Assembly: GCA_963277665.1 (NCBI GenBank)
Contig: OY728157.1
Location: 363,396,067-363,460,066 of the forward strand
Origin: Viscum album
Taxonomy: Eukaryota > Streptophyta > Magnoliopsida > Santalales > Viscaceae
DNA length: 64,000 nt
Direction of reading: 5' to 3'
A program made the translations under genes and the position numbers. Below the pieces are notes generated by a model that saw only the letters and a program-made list of their open reading frames with translations, made no database searches and was not told the DNA's origin. Each line of letters begins with the position of its first letter. Position 1 is the stretch's first letter. Below, piece by piece: positions 47,059 to 58,235 of the stretch.

Positions 47059-49624
47059 TGTAATGACCCTTAATTTTTAAATGATATTGTTTTCTGAAAA
47101 TGTGCATTTTATTATTTTATACAAAAAAAGCATATATCTTTAATAATGAAGCGAATATAAAGGGAAATGTGACCATTTGAATTTGACCGTTATACGACCA
47201 TTGGTTAATTATTATTGTTGATTAGTATTAATTTTTGAAACTATACCCTTGTTAATAATGTTTTTATGATATATTTTGTCTTTATAAGTTGAAATGATAA
47301 AGAATAATTAACGTGGAAAGAAGAATCAATGGCCTCAACTAGTAGATTCATTCTGTATTAATCATATTTTTCTTAGCTTGGGATAGAGGTTGAATCGCCG
47401 GATTTCACTCTTGATCAATCCCGATGTGAGTTTAATAAGTGAATTTTGAACAAAATCACTTACTAGAGAAGTTCAAGTTAGTGGAAATTACCACTCAAGT
47501 GATGTTAGCCGAGCCACCCCATGAATTTATCACCACCTCACACCTTACCCTTAGGTCATATGTGGGTGTTATAAGGGGTTATGTGTCTATTCCCTAGTTT
47601 ATTAACGTTTAATTTCCTTGAATAAATAAAATAATTATTCCATCAATTCCTTTTTTATAATAGTTTTCTTAATAAAATTGAGATGAAATTTGAAAATATT
47701 ATTTTTCAGATAGAAATAATACTTTCCAGAAAAGATATAAATATTTATAATAAGCTATTATATTATGAATAATTATTATTTTAATGAAATAGTATGAAAA
47801 AAACACTCTTATTTAAATATATATGACGAAATAATTTTTTTCATGTGTTAAAAAATTCACTATGCATTTTCAATCCGCTATTATTTTTAATAAATAATAA
47901 TTTTTATATTTCAAATTTTAAATTCTAATATTTAGTGATTTATTTAGATAAATTTTTTTGAAATCATCAAACCAATATTATGTTATGGTGAATTTATGGG
48001 AATTTTATAAAATACTTTATTTTTTATTGAAAATTAAAAATACAATTTGAGTATTTTGGTATGTTTATTGACTTCTTAATTATGTCACAATGATGTAATA
48101 ACTAATTAAACAAAATTCATGACCTAAAATATTTTATTTTATCAACAAAAATTATTTTAATGCGTTTTAATTTGTTTTAATCAATTTAAAATACTATAAT
48201 TTACTTTCCAAATTCTAAAATAGAAACTTTAACTTTAAAAATGTTATTTTGGTGGAACTTTAATTTTCCTTGATAAAATAAGTAATATAAAATTATGGTT
48301 GGATATTTTAAATTAAAATAACCTAAAATTCATCCCAAGTGTGAAATAAAATATTCAAATACCTTGGGAAATCCTATAGTATTTAATTTTCCATAACCTA
48401 TGTTTCCAAGACCTATATTTGGAAATTAAAAAACAAATACCCCACCTTTACTATAAATACCCACCCATTTATCCATTTAAATCCAATCCATATCAATAAA
48501 CCTTGAATATAATATATTTTTACCTCCCATGGAGTCCTCCATATGTGTTCTCATTCCCCTAAAGTCTCAACCCTCATATTTTAGTAGCAATATTTCAAGG
48601 AAAGAGAAACTTCCTTCTTTTCTCTTCATTTCAAGAACCCCATTTTTTATTATACCATCTAAATGTTATGGTAAATCTCTATTATTTAATTTTTATTCAT
48701 TCCCCTATATAAAAATTATGATTTATCAATGGGATACCCTTTTCCCCTCTCTTTTTATTCTTTTCCAAAACCACATTTTATACCCGTTGTGCTGCTAATT
48801 TTAATTCTCAAAATTTCTCTCTTCTCCTCATAAAATTCCCTTTTATTTTCTTTTTATGAATACCCAAACATATTTATTCTATATGTGTACGTACCAAGAT
48901 GTAAAGATGACTTATTTTATTATGTTATTTACATACATAAAACCCACATTCCATATCATTAGGTTATAAATGATATAATGATCATTTTTTTAAAGAACTT
49001 TTGAAACACCGTGATTTTGATATGAATATCATTTTCCTTTATTCCTCATGCGTCATTTATAAAACTATCAATTATGATCTATGTGGATTGCATGAAAATT
49101 AATAAATATGGAGGCTGTTCCCTGATATCATTCCAATGCATTGGGTAAAGAAATTAATCTCTATAGAGGACATGTTTTATAATACCTTGGTGAATATCCT
49201 TGATAATCTTTTCAACACCTCAATGAAAAATATTGGTGGTGTGATTATGAATGTCTCATTTAAATGTTGTAGACATATTTACATGATATTATTTATGTTC
49301 CCATTATTATTATATTCCTATTTCCCATGCCTGGTCATTATGACTCTTGTTTTTATTGATATTCCTCAAGATCATAGGTAAATTTTTTCCCTTGCTTTCC
49401 CTTATTGAGCTTTATGCTCACCCTTTACTTTGATGTATTCCCACAGGTCATGATATATAGTAAATTTACATAGGAAGAACCTTTGAATAATCATTTAAAG
49501 TGTATTAGAATAATTTTTTAAGTGCTCATGTATTAGATACCTTTTTAGAAGAAACTAAACTTTAAAAGATCCTATGATTATACCATGTAAATGAAATGTT
49601 GGGTAATAAAACCGAGGGATTCCA
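47059..49624 (+). repeat. 3' LTR of gypsy element B
   Basis: It begins TGTAATGACCC directly after the polypurine tract and ends GATTCCA, aligned to GATTACA of the 5' LTR. Copia E sequence (H-S-D-L-G-D in the RNase H-side frame) resumes at once. Small frames at 48529-48798 and 49136-49381 fall in the LTR and are not genes. Confidence 0.9.
48452..48459 (+). promoter_or_regulatory. TATA box in the 3' LTR of gypsy element B
   Basis: TATAAATA in the same 24-base context as in the 5' LTR at 41052. Confidence 0.65.
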
Positions 49625-50217
49625 TACATTCTGACCTAGGTGACAGTAATTTGATAGAAGTGAAGACTATACTTAAGGGTCTAAGATGAACTAAAGATAT
49701 TTTATTGGTCTACGTATGAGGTAAGTAACTTGTCATCAAAGTTATGCAGATTCTACTTTGCAAATAGATTAATATGATCTAAAATCATAGTTTGGATACA
49801 TATTCAACTTCAATGGAGGGGATATTATCTGGAAGAGCACAAAGGATGTCATGATCATTGGTTATACAGTAGATCCTGAGTATATTGAAGCTTCCAATTC
49901 AGGTAAAGAAGAAGTTGTGATATTAAAATTCAACCAAGATCTTGATATGGTACCTAAAAGTAATGATCCTATCACACTCTTCTATGATAATACTGCAATG
50001 ATGGCTCTTACAAGAATTAAAGCTCAAATTAGTATAAAAAAATACTTTGGAAGTATCATCTCTTGAGGTATTTTTCTTAGATAGGTAAAGTTGAAGTAAG
50101 AAGAGTCTCTATGAAAGATAATGTGGAAGACCACTTGAATAAAGACTTAACTTAAAAGAAACATGATCTTCATGTGGGGACATATGAACTAAAAGTCATT
50201 GGAAGTTAGATCTAGTA
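49625..50217 (+). pseudogene. pol: RNase H of copia E (broken)
   Basis: This is the continuation of copia E beyond element B. It reads H-S-D-L-G-D, V-K-T-I-L-K-G-L-R (stop) T-K-D-I-L-L-V-Y, then S-Y-A-D-S-T-like sequence near 49744, and S-G-like W-K-S-T-K-D near 49835. The 49851-50066 frame has I-E-A-S-N-S-G-K-E-E, D-L-D-M-V-P and I-T-L-F-Y-D-N-T-A-M-M-A, where intact copia RNase H has L-x-C-D-N-x-x-A. A further stretch G-K-V-E-V-R-R-V-S-M-K-D-N-V-E-D ends the polyprotein. The run of conserved motifs directly after the LTR edge proves that B interrupted this gene. Confidence 0.87.
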
Positions 50218-50226
50218 CAAGTGGGG
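50218..50226 (+). promoter_or_regulatory. Polypurine tract of copia E
   Basis: CAAGTGGGG immediately precedes the 3' LTR. CAAGTGGGAG-like tracts are usual in this copia group. Confidence 0.82.
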
Positions 50227-52139
50227 TCTATTGGATTTAATGTTCTGGAACCAATTATTTTTACTTTGTATTACATTTATATTCAAATAAATTGAATATA
50301 TATTTCAATATCTTATTAAATATCATTCATAGTTCTACATGACTTTAATGTAACATTTTCAAATAGTATCTATCACATTAAAAGGGTGTTGTTGTTCCCC
50401 ACTATTATGAGTAACTTGAAATAACATAATGATATCGTTAAACATAATCCTACAGTCAGATAACATTCTATGATAAGGATGGTAGTATATTGAATGTCAG
50501 GTGTGAGTACTCATAAGAAGAAGAGACTTCTTCTCATGAAGTCCCCACTTAGAAGTATCCAAGATAAGAGATTATGAGAATAGACCTGTCCATAGGAATT
50601 CTGTATGTTTTTTTCATTGTATATTCTTGTGTACGAGCAAGTATAATGGTACATAGAATTTAACATTATTATTAATGGATTTCATGACTCATACACTTAT
50701 ATATATTATTGTAAACCGTGATAATAACACTTCATGGTGAAGTTGGGTACACTGTATGAATCTTGAATTACATGTTAATAGTGAATGATTCAAGGAAGGA
50801 TTTATCCCTTCCCAATTAATGGATGTTAAAAATTTGTCCCTTTGATTAAAATACAATCATCTTTTTAAAATCCTTATCCATGGTGTAATGATGTGTTTAT
50901 TTAAAATATTAAAAGAAATATATATCTATCATATAGGTTCATTAAATGAGTGTCAAACCTTCTTGGTGAGATTTTTTTATAAAGGGATTATATTAAATAG
51001 TGATCTCTCATGTGTGGTTGTTGAAGTTGTGGAATTAACTACTTTTTCTTGGGTTCCTTGACCCATTTCTAGATATTAATCTCAGACTTTAAGAAAGTAT
51101 GCCAAATTCCATCGAGAAATAATCTAAGAGGGTTACACAGTAAGTGTTTCTATTAATCTTAATTAAATTCTATTTGAATTTAATTATTATAATAAATGTT
51201 ATTCTCAATATTGAAGAATAATTTTATTCAGGATTAGTAATTATATAAATTAAATAGGTATTCATTGACAAGGTAGTTGTTAAGTTAAAAAAAATAAATT
51301 ATATTTGTTTATTTATCTATTAGAAGAATAAATATTTAATTTATTGAATTATTAAATAAATATTGAGGTGGAATAATGGACCAAAATTGAGTATAGTGAT
51401 AAATATTGAGTTTAGTGATGGTAAAATAATATTTATTATTGAGCTAATTAGCGAACACCATGGAATAAAAATAATAATATTATTTTAATATATGTAATGG
51501 GGTTTGACATGGGTTTAACATTTTATTAAGGAACTTGTGTAATTAATTATATTACAAACCTTAACCATAGGTCTATAAATAGACTACTAACACATTCTAA
51601 TAGAGATAACTTCATAATCGTTGTGCACAACAAATTGATCTCTAGAATCCTCCACTTTATTCTTATATCATCTATAGAATGAGAAGATCAAGATAAATTT
51701 ATTCAAGACCAAATAAATTTGAAACAATCAATATGAACCATACAATATGATCAATCAACTAGGTTATCATCTAATGATTCAATGATGTAGTTTAGAGATC
51801 ATAGGATCATGTGTATATTACCACTAGTTTGATTCTTCACTTTGATCCTATAAGCATAATGATGGATTACCAAAAAGGTTTTCATATGATCAAAATATAC
51901 CTTGAAGAAAGATATCAAGAATGAGTTATTCTTTCTTACAATTTAACTAAATTAATTATAAATTTAATTTTAAAAGATCTAGTCCTTTTCCTTGTGACCT
52001 CTTATTTATCAAATTTTTTTGTAAATATTTTTTGATTTAAGATGTTTATGTATTGAATAATATGTGAATGATATAATGAATTCAACAATTTTTTAGTCGG
52101 TATTAACCCTAATAAATACTTTAACTACACCCGGAACCA
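50227..52139 (+). repeat. 3' LTR of copia E
   Basis: It is the counterpart of 20914-22725, about 100 bp longer and strongly diverged. Matching landmarks are CTATTGGA, ATATCTTATTA, TCATAAGAAGA, CTATAAATAG, TGTGCACAAC, CTCTAGAATCC, GATCCTATAAGCATAATGATG and CAACAATT. It ends at GGAACCA, aligned to the AAGCA end of the 5' LTR. Confidence 0.85.
51574..51581 (+). promoter_or_regulatory. TATA box in the 3' LTR of copia E
   Basis: TATAAATA, aligned with 22163 in the 5' LTR, with the same downstream TTGTGCACAA block. Confidence 0.6.
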
Positions 52140-52234
52140 TCTACCACAACATTAAAGAATATAATATCTTTTGAAACCACTCCTTTTGATTGACTAAATT
52201 TGATCAACTAAAGATACTTCACACAATCCCGATA
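52140..52234 (-). repeat. Start of the 3' LTR of copia D
   Basis: Read on the minus strand, sequence beginning TATCGGGATTGTG directly follows a GTGGGAGA polypurine tract, the usual copia arrangement. It stops at the edge of copia E; the continuation is probably 20206-20913. Confidence 0.5.
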
Positions 52235-52246
52235 ATCTCCCACTTT
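52235..52246 (-). promoter_or_regulatory. Polypurine tract of copia D
   Basis: The minus strand reads AAAGTGGGAGAT, next to the presumed LTR start. Confidence 0.65.
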
Positions 52247-52369
52247 AATTCTACTTTAGAGAAAACCACAAAACTACCTTTAAATTTCATTGTGTGTAAT
52301 AATTCTCCTCTACCTTTCATTCACCCAAGTCTAACTGAGGTTGATGTGGAATCAGTAATTGTGAATCCA

Positions 52370-54069
52370 AACTCTTAATGAACATGTCCACCATATTTAG
52401 TTTTCCAGTTATCATTCATAACCCAAACTCACTATCTTTAAGTATCTTCTGGATTATATGGTACTTTAGATCAATGTATTAAGTCCTTTAAAGAAACACT
52501 GTATTCATATCCAAATTAATTATACTATTACTATTACAATAGAGAAACCATTTACTATGACCATATCTGAGTTATTCATGTAAACACCTCAACTACACAA
52601 TCTTCATAATAGCTTCCACAATGACCACATAATATACATCTATTATAGAAATTTCAATCACTAGTTGTAACTTGAACAACCAACTGACTTCAATGCCATT
52701 GAAAGTATAACCAAGTCATTTTGTGCTCTTTTGAGAATCAAAATCACCCCCAAAGATTGAATCAACAAACCCAAGTAACATATCATCATCTCCAAAATAA
52801 ATATTTGTACCTTATGTTCCATTAAGAAACTGAATAATCCAATTTACAACATCCTAATGATATTTTCCTCAATTTTACATGAATTGGCATACCACACCCA
52901 CTACATGGGAAAAATACAGATGAGTTCACACTATAGAATACATCAAAATTCAGATGGCTAAATCATACAAAAAAATCACCATGTACTTATTTTCTTGTTC
53001 TATCTATGTAACCTACTCCTTTTAATGTTTAAAGTGACCATCAAGATGAGTTTAAACCAGTTTATATCCACTCATTGTAATTTTTCATAAATTTCTTATA
53101 GATGTAATCCCTATGTCATGAAACTAATCTCCTAGTTTTACTATCAAGTAAAATACTCAAGCTTAAGATATTTTTTGCATCATTGAGATATTCCATCTCA
53201 AAATTATTATAAAATTCCTCCATTAACTTCTAAATTATCTAAACATTGAGAACCAATAGAAACATATCATACATGTATAGGAGTAGGTTAATGATGTCAT
53301 TTCCAATGAACACCTTATGGTAATAGAAATGATTGGAGTTTTTGATGTGAAAACGTTTTCTTCTATGAATGATTCAAACTTCTAATTCATAAAACATGTT
53401 GATTATTTCAAACCATAAAGAAGAATCCTTTTCAATTTTTACACCAATTACTACTTTCAATTGTCAATGAAACCAACTAGTTGATTTATATAAATTTATT
53501 TCACCCAATAACTATGAAGAAATTGCATTTTCACATTCATTTTTTTGAGGTAAAAATTTTAAAAAGAGTCCAATATAATGTTTTTTGGAAGTATGTTTAA
53601 CTACCAGAGAAATTTTTTATATAAGTTAATGCCTTCCTTTTGTAAAAATCCATTCAAAACCAACCTCTCTCTATATCTTCTCCATTCATCATCTTCATGT
53701 TTTAACTAGAATACCCACATTTTCATAATTTAATTCTTCCCAATTAGTAATTTCATTAGCTCCCAAGATTTATTCTCTCATAATGAATCCAAATACTTCT
53801 ATATTAATCAATCCCACAATTTTTAATCTCCCAAAGTAACCACTTTTCTAAAATCTATGGTTCTCTTGCATTCATTTAAAGTAATAAATTATGGTTATAT
53901 CTATACCTTTGAACTACCCATATAATACTTAAATATCTTCAAAAATTAAGATGTGGTTTATCTTCTTCTGAAACTATAACTTATGGGTCTTCACCTTCTA
54001 GAACACTAGATCAGTCTTACTGAGTTCCTGAGATTTCAGGTATGCCTTCCACTAGATTAACTTTCATAC
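52370..54069 (-). pseudogene. pol: Reverse transcriptase and RNase H of copia D (broken)
   Basis: On the minus strand, RT is readable from about 53560 to 53190: I-N-L-Y-K-S-T-S-W, then N-L-L-L-Y-M-Y-D-M-F-L-L (the YVDDM box, with V-D changed to M-Y), and N-F-E-M-E-Y-L-N-D-A-K-N-I-L. RNase H follows near 52800: G-F-V-D-S-I-F-G-G-D-F-D-S-Q-K-S-T-K (stop) L-G-Y-T-F-N-G, then L-Y-C-N-S-N-S-I-I-N-L (normally Y-C-D-S/N-x-S-A) and Y-I-D-L-K-Y-H-I-I-Q-K-I-L. It differs clearly from copia E. The segment 53600-54069 should be the start of RT or end of integrase but is barely readable. Confidence 0.75.
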
Positions 54070-56303
54070 TGTAATGCCCCCACCCTAGTTACCCAGAGTC
54101 GGTGAATTATTACGTAACATTGGCATGATATAAGGAATCATGTCCCAAAAGACTGATCAATTTAGTTTTATTAGAAATAAGATACATACATAAGTTCAAC
54201 ATTACAACTTGAAAAGAAATACAACACTAATTTATTCCATTAGAAACATTCAAGCCTCCTAGATTATTCCTACAAGTCACTGATAAATAACTTCTTCATA
54301 TCCTAGGAAAATGAAACATAAGAAAGGGGTGATATCAAACACTTAGTAGGGGTAAGCAATACAGTGGAAGATAAAAAAAACATTAGGAATGGTGAATAAT
54401 TGAAAACACATGTCTTTACAAATAATAAACATGAACATTTTATGGCAGGAATATGAGCTGAGTAAATAATGCCTCAATAAAACAAAGTCATGGGTATTCT
54501 AATAGTAGAATGACCACATGAACCATCATTATTATTTTCATAATGAGGGAATTTATAATGCTGAAAATTCTAAAACATCTGGTCAAGGCCTCGACCAAGA
54601 CCTCTAAAAATAATTTAGGCCTCATCCAAAAACATATATCAAATTGGGAAAGGCCTCGGCCAATTCCACGTCTAATTGTCTCATGAGACCTACCGATACA
54701 CCAAGGAGCTATAGCGGGCTCCACCCGTCACTTACTAATTCCAATTAATTCCTTATATTAAAGGATGAAACATAATCTAAACATTCATATTAAAACTAGC
54801 ATACAAAATATCAATATTTTAACCACAACCCATGAATGACATAAAAATAGCACATCCACAATCAAACATAACTCATTCAATACAATATGGATGATTGTAT
54901 TATGATAAATGAACCTCAATCAAGAATAAGATACACTAAAGGATATTGACATAGATGAAAATAGTCATTAAAACTATTTGAGAGAAATATCCACTTGTTA
55001 TTGAAAACATTTAAATGTTGCACTATTTATCAAAGAAGTCGTTTAAAAGAGATTTTTGAATCAAAGTGTCCCATACCACTTTGAAACCTACAAAAAGAAT
55101 TTTAATTTCAAATCATTTATTTCCATATAAATAAATACTTAAAACCATTTTTAAAACATGGACATTAATGAGAAAGATTTAGAAGAATAAATATTTAAAA
55201 CATTTAAAACAATATTTTAGTTAAAGAGATCCTAACCAAATAAGAGATGCTTGAATACAAGTAATTGAGAAATAACATTAATATAAACATTATAATATCA
55301 TGATAATAAATGTATTAATAATATAATATGTCAAAGTATGGTATATACAACATATAAAATTGAATTGGTTCATAATGACAAATATGTCTCAAAGGAATGT
55401 AAATTGAGATGAAATACCTTATAAATACCATATCATTAGATTAAGGATAAATAAAAGAAATAATTATGTATTAAAAATAAAAATACACTCAAAATAATTG
55501 GATATTTTTTGTAAATAAATAAGATTACATTCACACATATTCTTGTAAAAACAAAACCAATGACTTGGATGTTTAACTCAATGAATGGAAATTGAGTTAA
55601 GATTACCCTTAAAATTTTCATATCAATAGAATGTGAATTTATAAATGGAGTTATTATGTATATCAAAGGGATATCCACATAAATTTGAGTGGAAATTAAT
55701 ACATAAATAATAAATAGTGATTCCACACATAATCTTGGAGTAAAATAATCAATGAAGTATGCGTAAAGCCCAATGAGAAGAAATTGAAATTTGAAATTCC
55801 CCTACCGATTTGGTAACTTCCAAAACAAACACCCCATTAAAGAAGTATCATACAATGAAAATTTAAATACCCATAAATTAAATTATATTACACAAAGAAT
55901 ACAATCTTGGGTAGTACACACACCGCACAAAAGGAAATAGAGGCAATATAGCATGAATCTCACGAGAATAAGAAGTAAGATGAAAACCCCTTACCTTGTA
56001 ATTTTCCTTGGTTGAGGGTTCGTTAACCTATCATATAACAGTTAAATCATTTTTATTAAGTTGTAAAAGAACCATATATATAAATATTATATCATATATT
56101 ATTTTTTAATATTTTTTTGTTAATAATATTTTTGTATTATTGTCGTTTCAGGTGTTAACTAATTTGTTTTCCTTTATATGTTTTGTAACATAAGCCATGT
56201 TTTTTATGGATAGGATGTATCTGATTAGTATAAAGAATTATGTTAAGTTCTTAAAAATTATTTTAAATCATCAAATTAAAATTATTCTTCAATGGTTATG
56301 ATG

Positions 56304-56560
56304 AGGAAATGAATCTCATCCCGTTCGTGGTGATGGTAATCCGTACCTACGCATGAGCGACAATATCATTCTTTTGATATTAAAATTGTCTGTAAATAGA
56401 TGGTATATTATATATAAATAATTATTAACATGTTATATTTATTATTTACATCAATTATACATCATTATTATACCCATCCAAAAAATGTATTGAATAACAA
56501 CTACACCACAATGTGGAGACGGTAAGTCGTACATATGCACCTATGGTGAATTTGTCATTC
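56304..56560. repeat. Hairpin modules of LTR copy C5
   Basis: There are two modules, 56304-56372 and 56485-56560. The first has GAGGAAATGAATCTCATCCCGTTCGTG, then GATGGTAATCCGTACC, then GCATGAGCGACAATATCATTC. The inner arms CGTTCGTG and CATGAGCG still pair with two G-T positions where C1 has A-T pairs. The second keeps GGAGACGGTAAGTCGTACATATGC but its arms are weaker. Confidence 0.7.
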
Positions 56561-56885
56561 ATATGATAGATAGAATAATTAATATGGTTGTACCATTTTT
56601 AAAATAAAATCACAGTATATAGAATATACTAGATTTATTATTTAATAATGTAAACAACAAAGAAAGAGGAAGTGGAAGAATAAAAATAACTTGAAAGAGG
56701 TGATGAAATATTTACCTCTTCTTCAAGTTCATTATTTTTATTTGATCAAAAGGGATCCATATGTTGGCTTTATGATCAAACTAAGGCCTCTAAGTTGAAG
56801 TTAGGGAAATTGGAAGGAAATTTGGTCAGGGTTTTTCTGAGACAAATGACTTTGGAGATGTGATTTTGAAAGAAGGATAAGTTAC

Positions 56886-56893
56886 CTTTTATA
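56886..56893 (-). promoter_or_regulatory. LTR TATA box, copy C5
   Basis: The minus strand reads TATAAAAG, with GAGGTGAGGGGAACCTTAGG downstream on the plus strand, parallel to the other family C LTRs. Confidence 0.55.
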
Positions 56894-58026
56894 ATAGAGG
56901 TGAGGGGAACCTTAGGAAAATATTGAAATATTATTTTATAATAAAATAATTTTCGGTGTATAATGGCTCAAAAATAATTTATTTCAAGTATAAGGTGGGT
57001 ATGGGTCGAAAACCTCTCAACCAATATGTTTTAGATAGGTTTGGGTTACCATATTAACCTTATATCTTAGATTTAACTCATAGTTGAATAGTTTAACTTT
57101 TACCGTGTATTCTTGTATTATTATAAAAATTGGTTAATAAACATACTATAAAATGCAAATAGAACCTAAAGTGGTTAATTAAGGATTTAACTATGCTTAT
57201 ATAAGTTATTTTGGGGAACCATAGATTCTTATGACTATTATATAATTTAATAATATAATATTTGTTTTAAAAACTCATTTATGTCGATTTTGACACTACT
57301 TAGTATTTGGTTTTTTTTGAAAGTAATAACATCATGATTACTTCAAACCAAATACATTGAATCAAGCCTAACATGTCATACTCACATATAAAATTCGTGG
57401 ATGTCATAAAAATATTGAAATTATATTTATTTTAATATTTATAATACCATTTATTTGATTCTTTCATTAATAAGGTAATTACTACATCATTATTGTGTCA
57501 TAAATAAATATACTTATTTTAAGTATAAATATTATAAATAAAATATAATCATGTATGAAATATTTTTGGCATTAAAAGTAATATTTATAGTCTATAAGAT
57601 CAATTATATAACCCCATTTAAAAATGTTTTACTAAAAGATACATGTTTTTGTTATTTTTGTCTTTACTTTAGATTAATTAATATAAGATGTCATTATCAC
57701 TCCCAAGTGGATCTGTGGGGTCCTAAAATTGACCCAAGGATTCCCATGGTCGAAAATTTATCAACCAATATGGTTAGTACATTTTTTTGGGTAATTTAAT
57801 ATTATTATAATATTAGTTTTTACCCATATTTACCGGATTTACCCTTTAACCACGATAAATAAAATATTTACCTAATTAATTATTCATAATGTCTAAACAT
57901 AAAAGTTACCTATTTACATGATTTTTACCTCTTGATTCCAAATATGGAAACCATTTTTTAAAATTCCAAATACAGAAGTCGTAGAAATTAATTCTCGTTG
58001 TCATAACAAAAAGCGTGTTTTTAAAA

Positions 58027-58235
58027 AACTACTGGAAATCATCATTTTCCCAACACTTGTATACCAACGGTTATTTTGAACCATCGGTATAGGTGTTCTT
58101 TACCAATGTTTTGCATAAAATGTTGGTAAATATGGAGTTTTATGGTGTTTTTCCAACGGTTTTAATGAAACTATTGGGAAATCAATGTTTTCCCAACGGT
58201 TTTTAATACCAATTGGGAAATTATGCCTCAAATTT
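58027..58235. repeat. Left terminus and subterminal repeats of CACTA element F
   Basis: About eight copies of a 10-13-bp motif alternate in direction: ACCAACGGTTATTTT, ACCATCGGTAT, ACCAATGTTTT, ATGTTGGTAAA, CCAACGGTTTT, CTATTGGGAAA, CCCAACGGTTTT and CAATTGGGAAA. In CACTA elements such repeats bind the TNPA/TNP1-type protein and bring the ends together. Confidence 0.85.

Larger units (their letters stand above)
39684..49624 (+). mobile_element. Gypsy element B (Ty3/gypsy, chromovirus-like), degenerate
   Basis: This plus-strand element sits inside copia E, with LTRs at 39684-42216 and 47059-49624 and a 4.84-kb interior in the order PBS, gag, protease, RT, RNase H, integrase, C-terminal tail, PPT. 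Gene order and the tail motif (V-L-W-R-N-Y, P-H-L-F) place it in Ty3/gypsy, near the Del/Tekay group. The LTRs look around three-quarters identical by eye, less than in A. Flanks TATCT (39676-39680) and TACAT (49625-49629) may be a decayed target duplication, but the 5' edge is uncertain by about three bases. Almost every domain carries stops or frameshifts. Confidence 0.9.
20914..52139 (+). mobile_element. Copia element E (Ty1/copia), split by gypsy elements A and B
   Basis: This is an LTR retrotransposon in plus orientation, dismembered by two later insertions. Its pieces are the 5' LTR (20914-22725), PBS (22731), gag (ending at 25939), protease, integrase and reverse transcriptase (37148-39683), RNase H (49625-50215), PPT (50218) and 3' LTR (50227-52139). 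Without elements A and B it is about 10 kb. The PR-INT-RT-RNH order is diagnostic of Ty1/copia. LTR length, PBS, PPT (CAAGTGGGG) and the style of the protease and RNase H suggest the Angela/TAR-like group, which I hold tentatively. LTRs differ heavily, the frames carry many stops and the RT YVDD box is lost, so it is a dead copy. No convincing target-site duplication is visible (TTTCC left, TCTAC right). Confidence 0.9.
52140..54069 (-). mobile_element. Copia element D (minus strand), 3' part
   Basis: This is the remnant of a second, different Ty1/copia element in the opposite orientation. From right to left it holds RT, RNase H, a polypurine tract (52246-52235) and the first about 95 bp of a 3' LTR that is interrupted by copia E. 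Its integrase and gag are not visible because LTR copy C5 and the CACTA element separate them, presumably beyond the window. D therefore appears to be the oldest layer of the nest. Confidence 0.75.
54070..58026 (-). repeat. LTR copy C5 of family C, interrupted by CACTA element F
   Basis: This minus-oriented LTR starts TGTAATGCCCCC, the reverse of the usual gypsy LTR end GGGG(C/T)RTTACA. It shows the same landmarks as C1-C4: a GAGCTATAGCGGGCTCC block near 54706, CCTTACCTTGTAATT near 55990, two hairpin modules, the TATA box at 56886 and an AGCGTGTTTTTAAAAAAC block that matches 2345-2362 in C1. At that point CACTA element F begins and the rest of the LTR (about 690 bp by comparison with C1) is missing from the window. 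It has no coding content; frames at 54488-54724 and 55436-55726 are chance. Confidence 0.75.

Noticed and set aside
20909..52144. Target-site duplication for copia E (TTTCC and TCTAC)
   Set aside because: Only three of five bases agree and the LTR edges are mutated, so this cannot be claimed.
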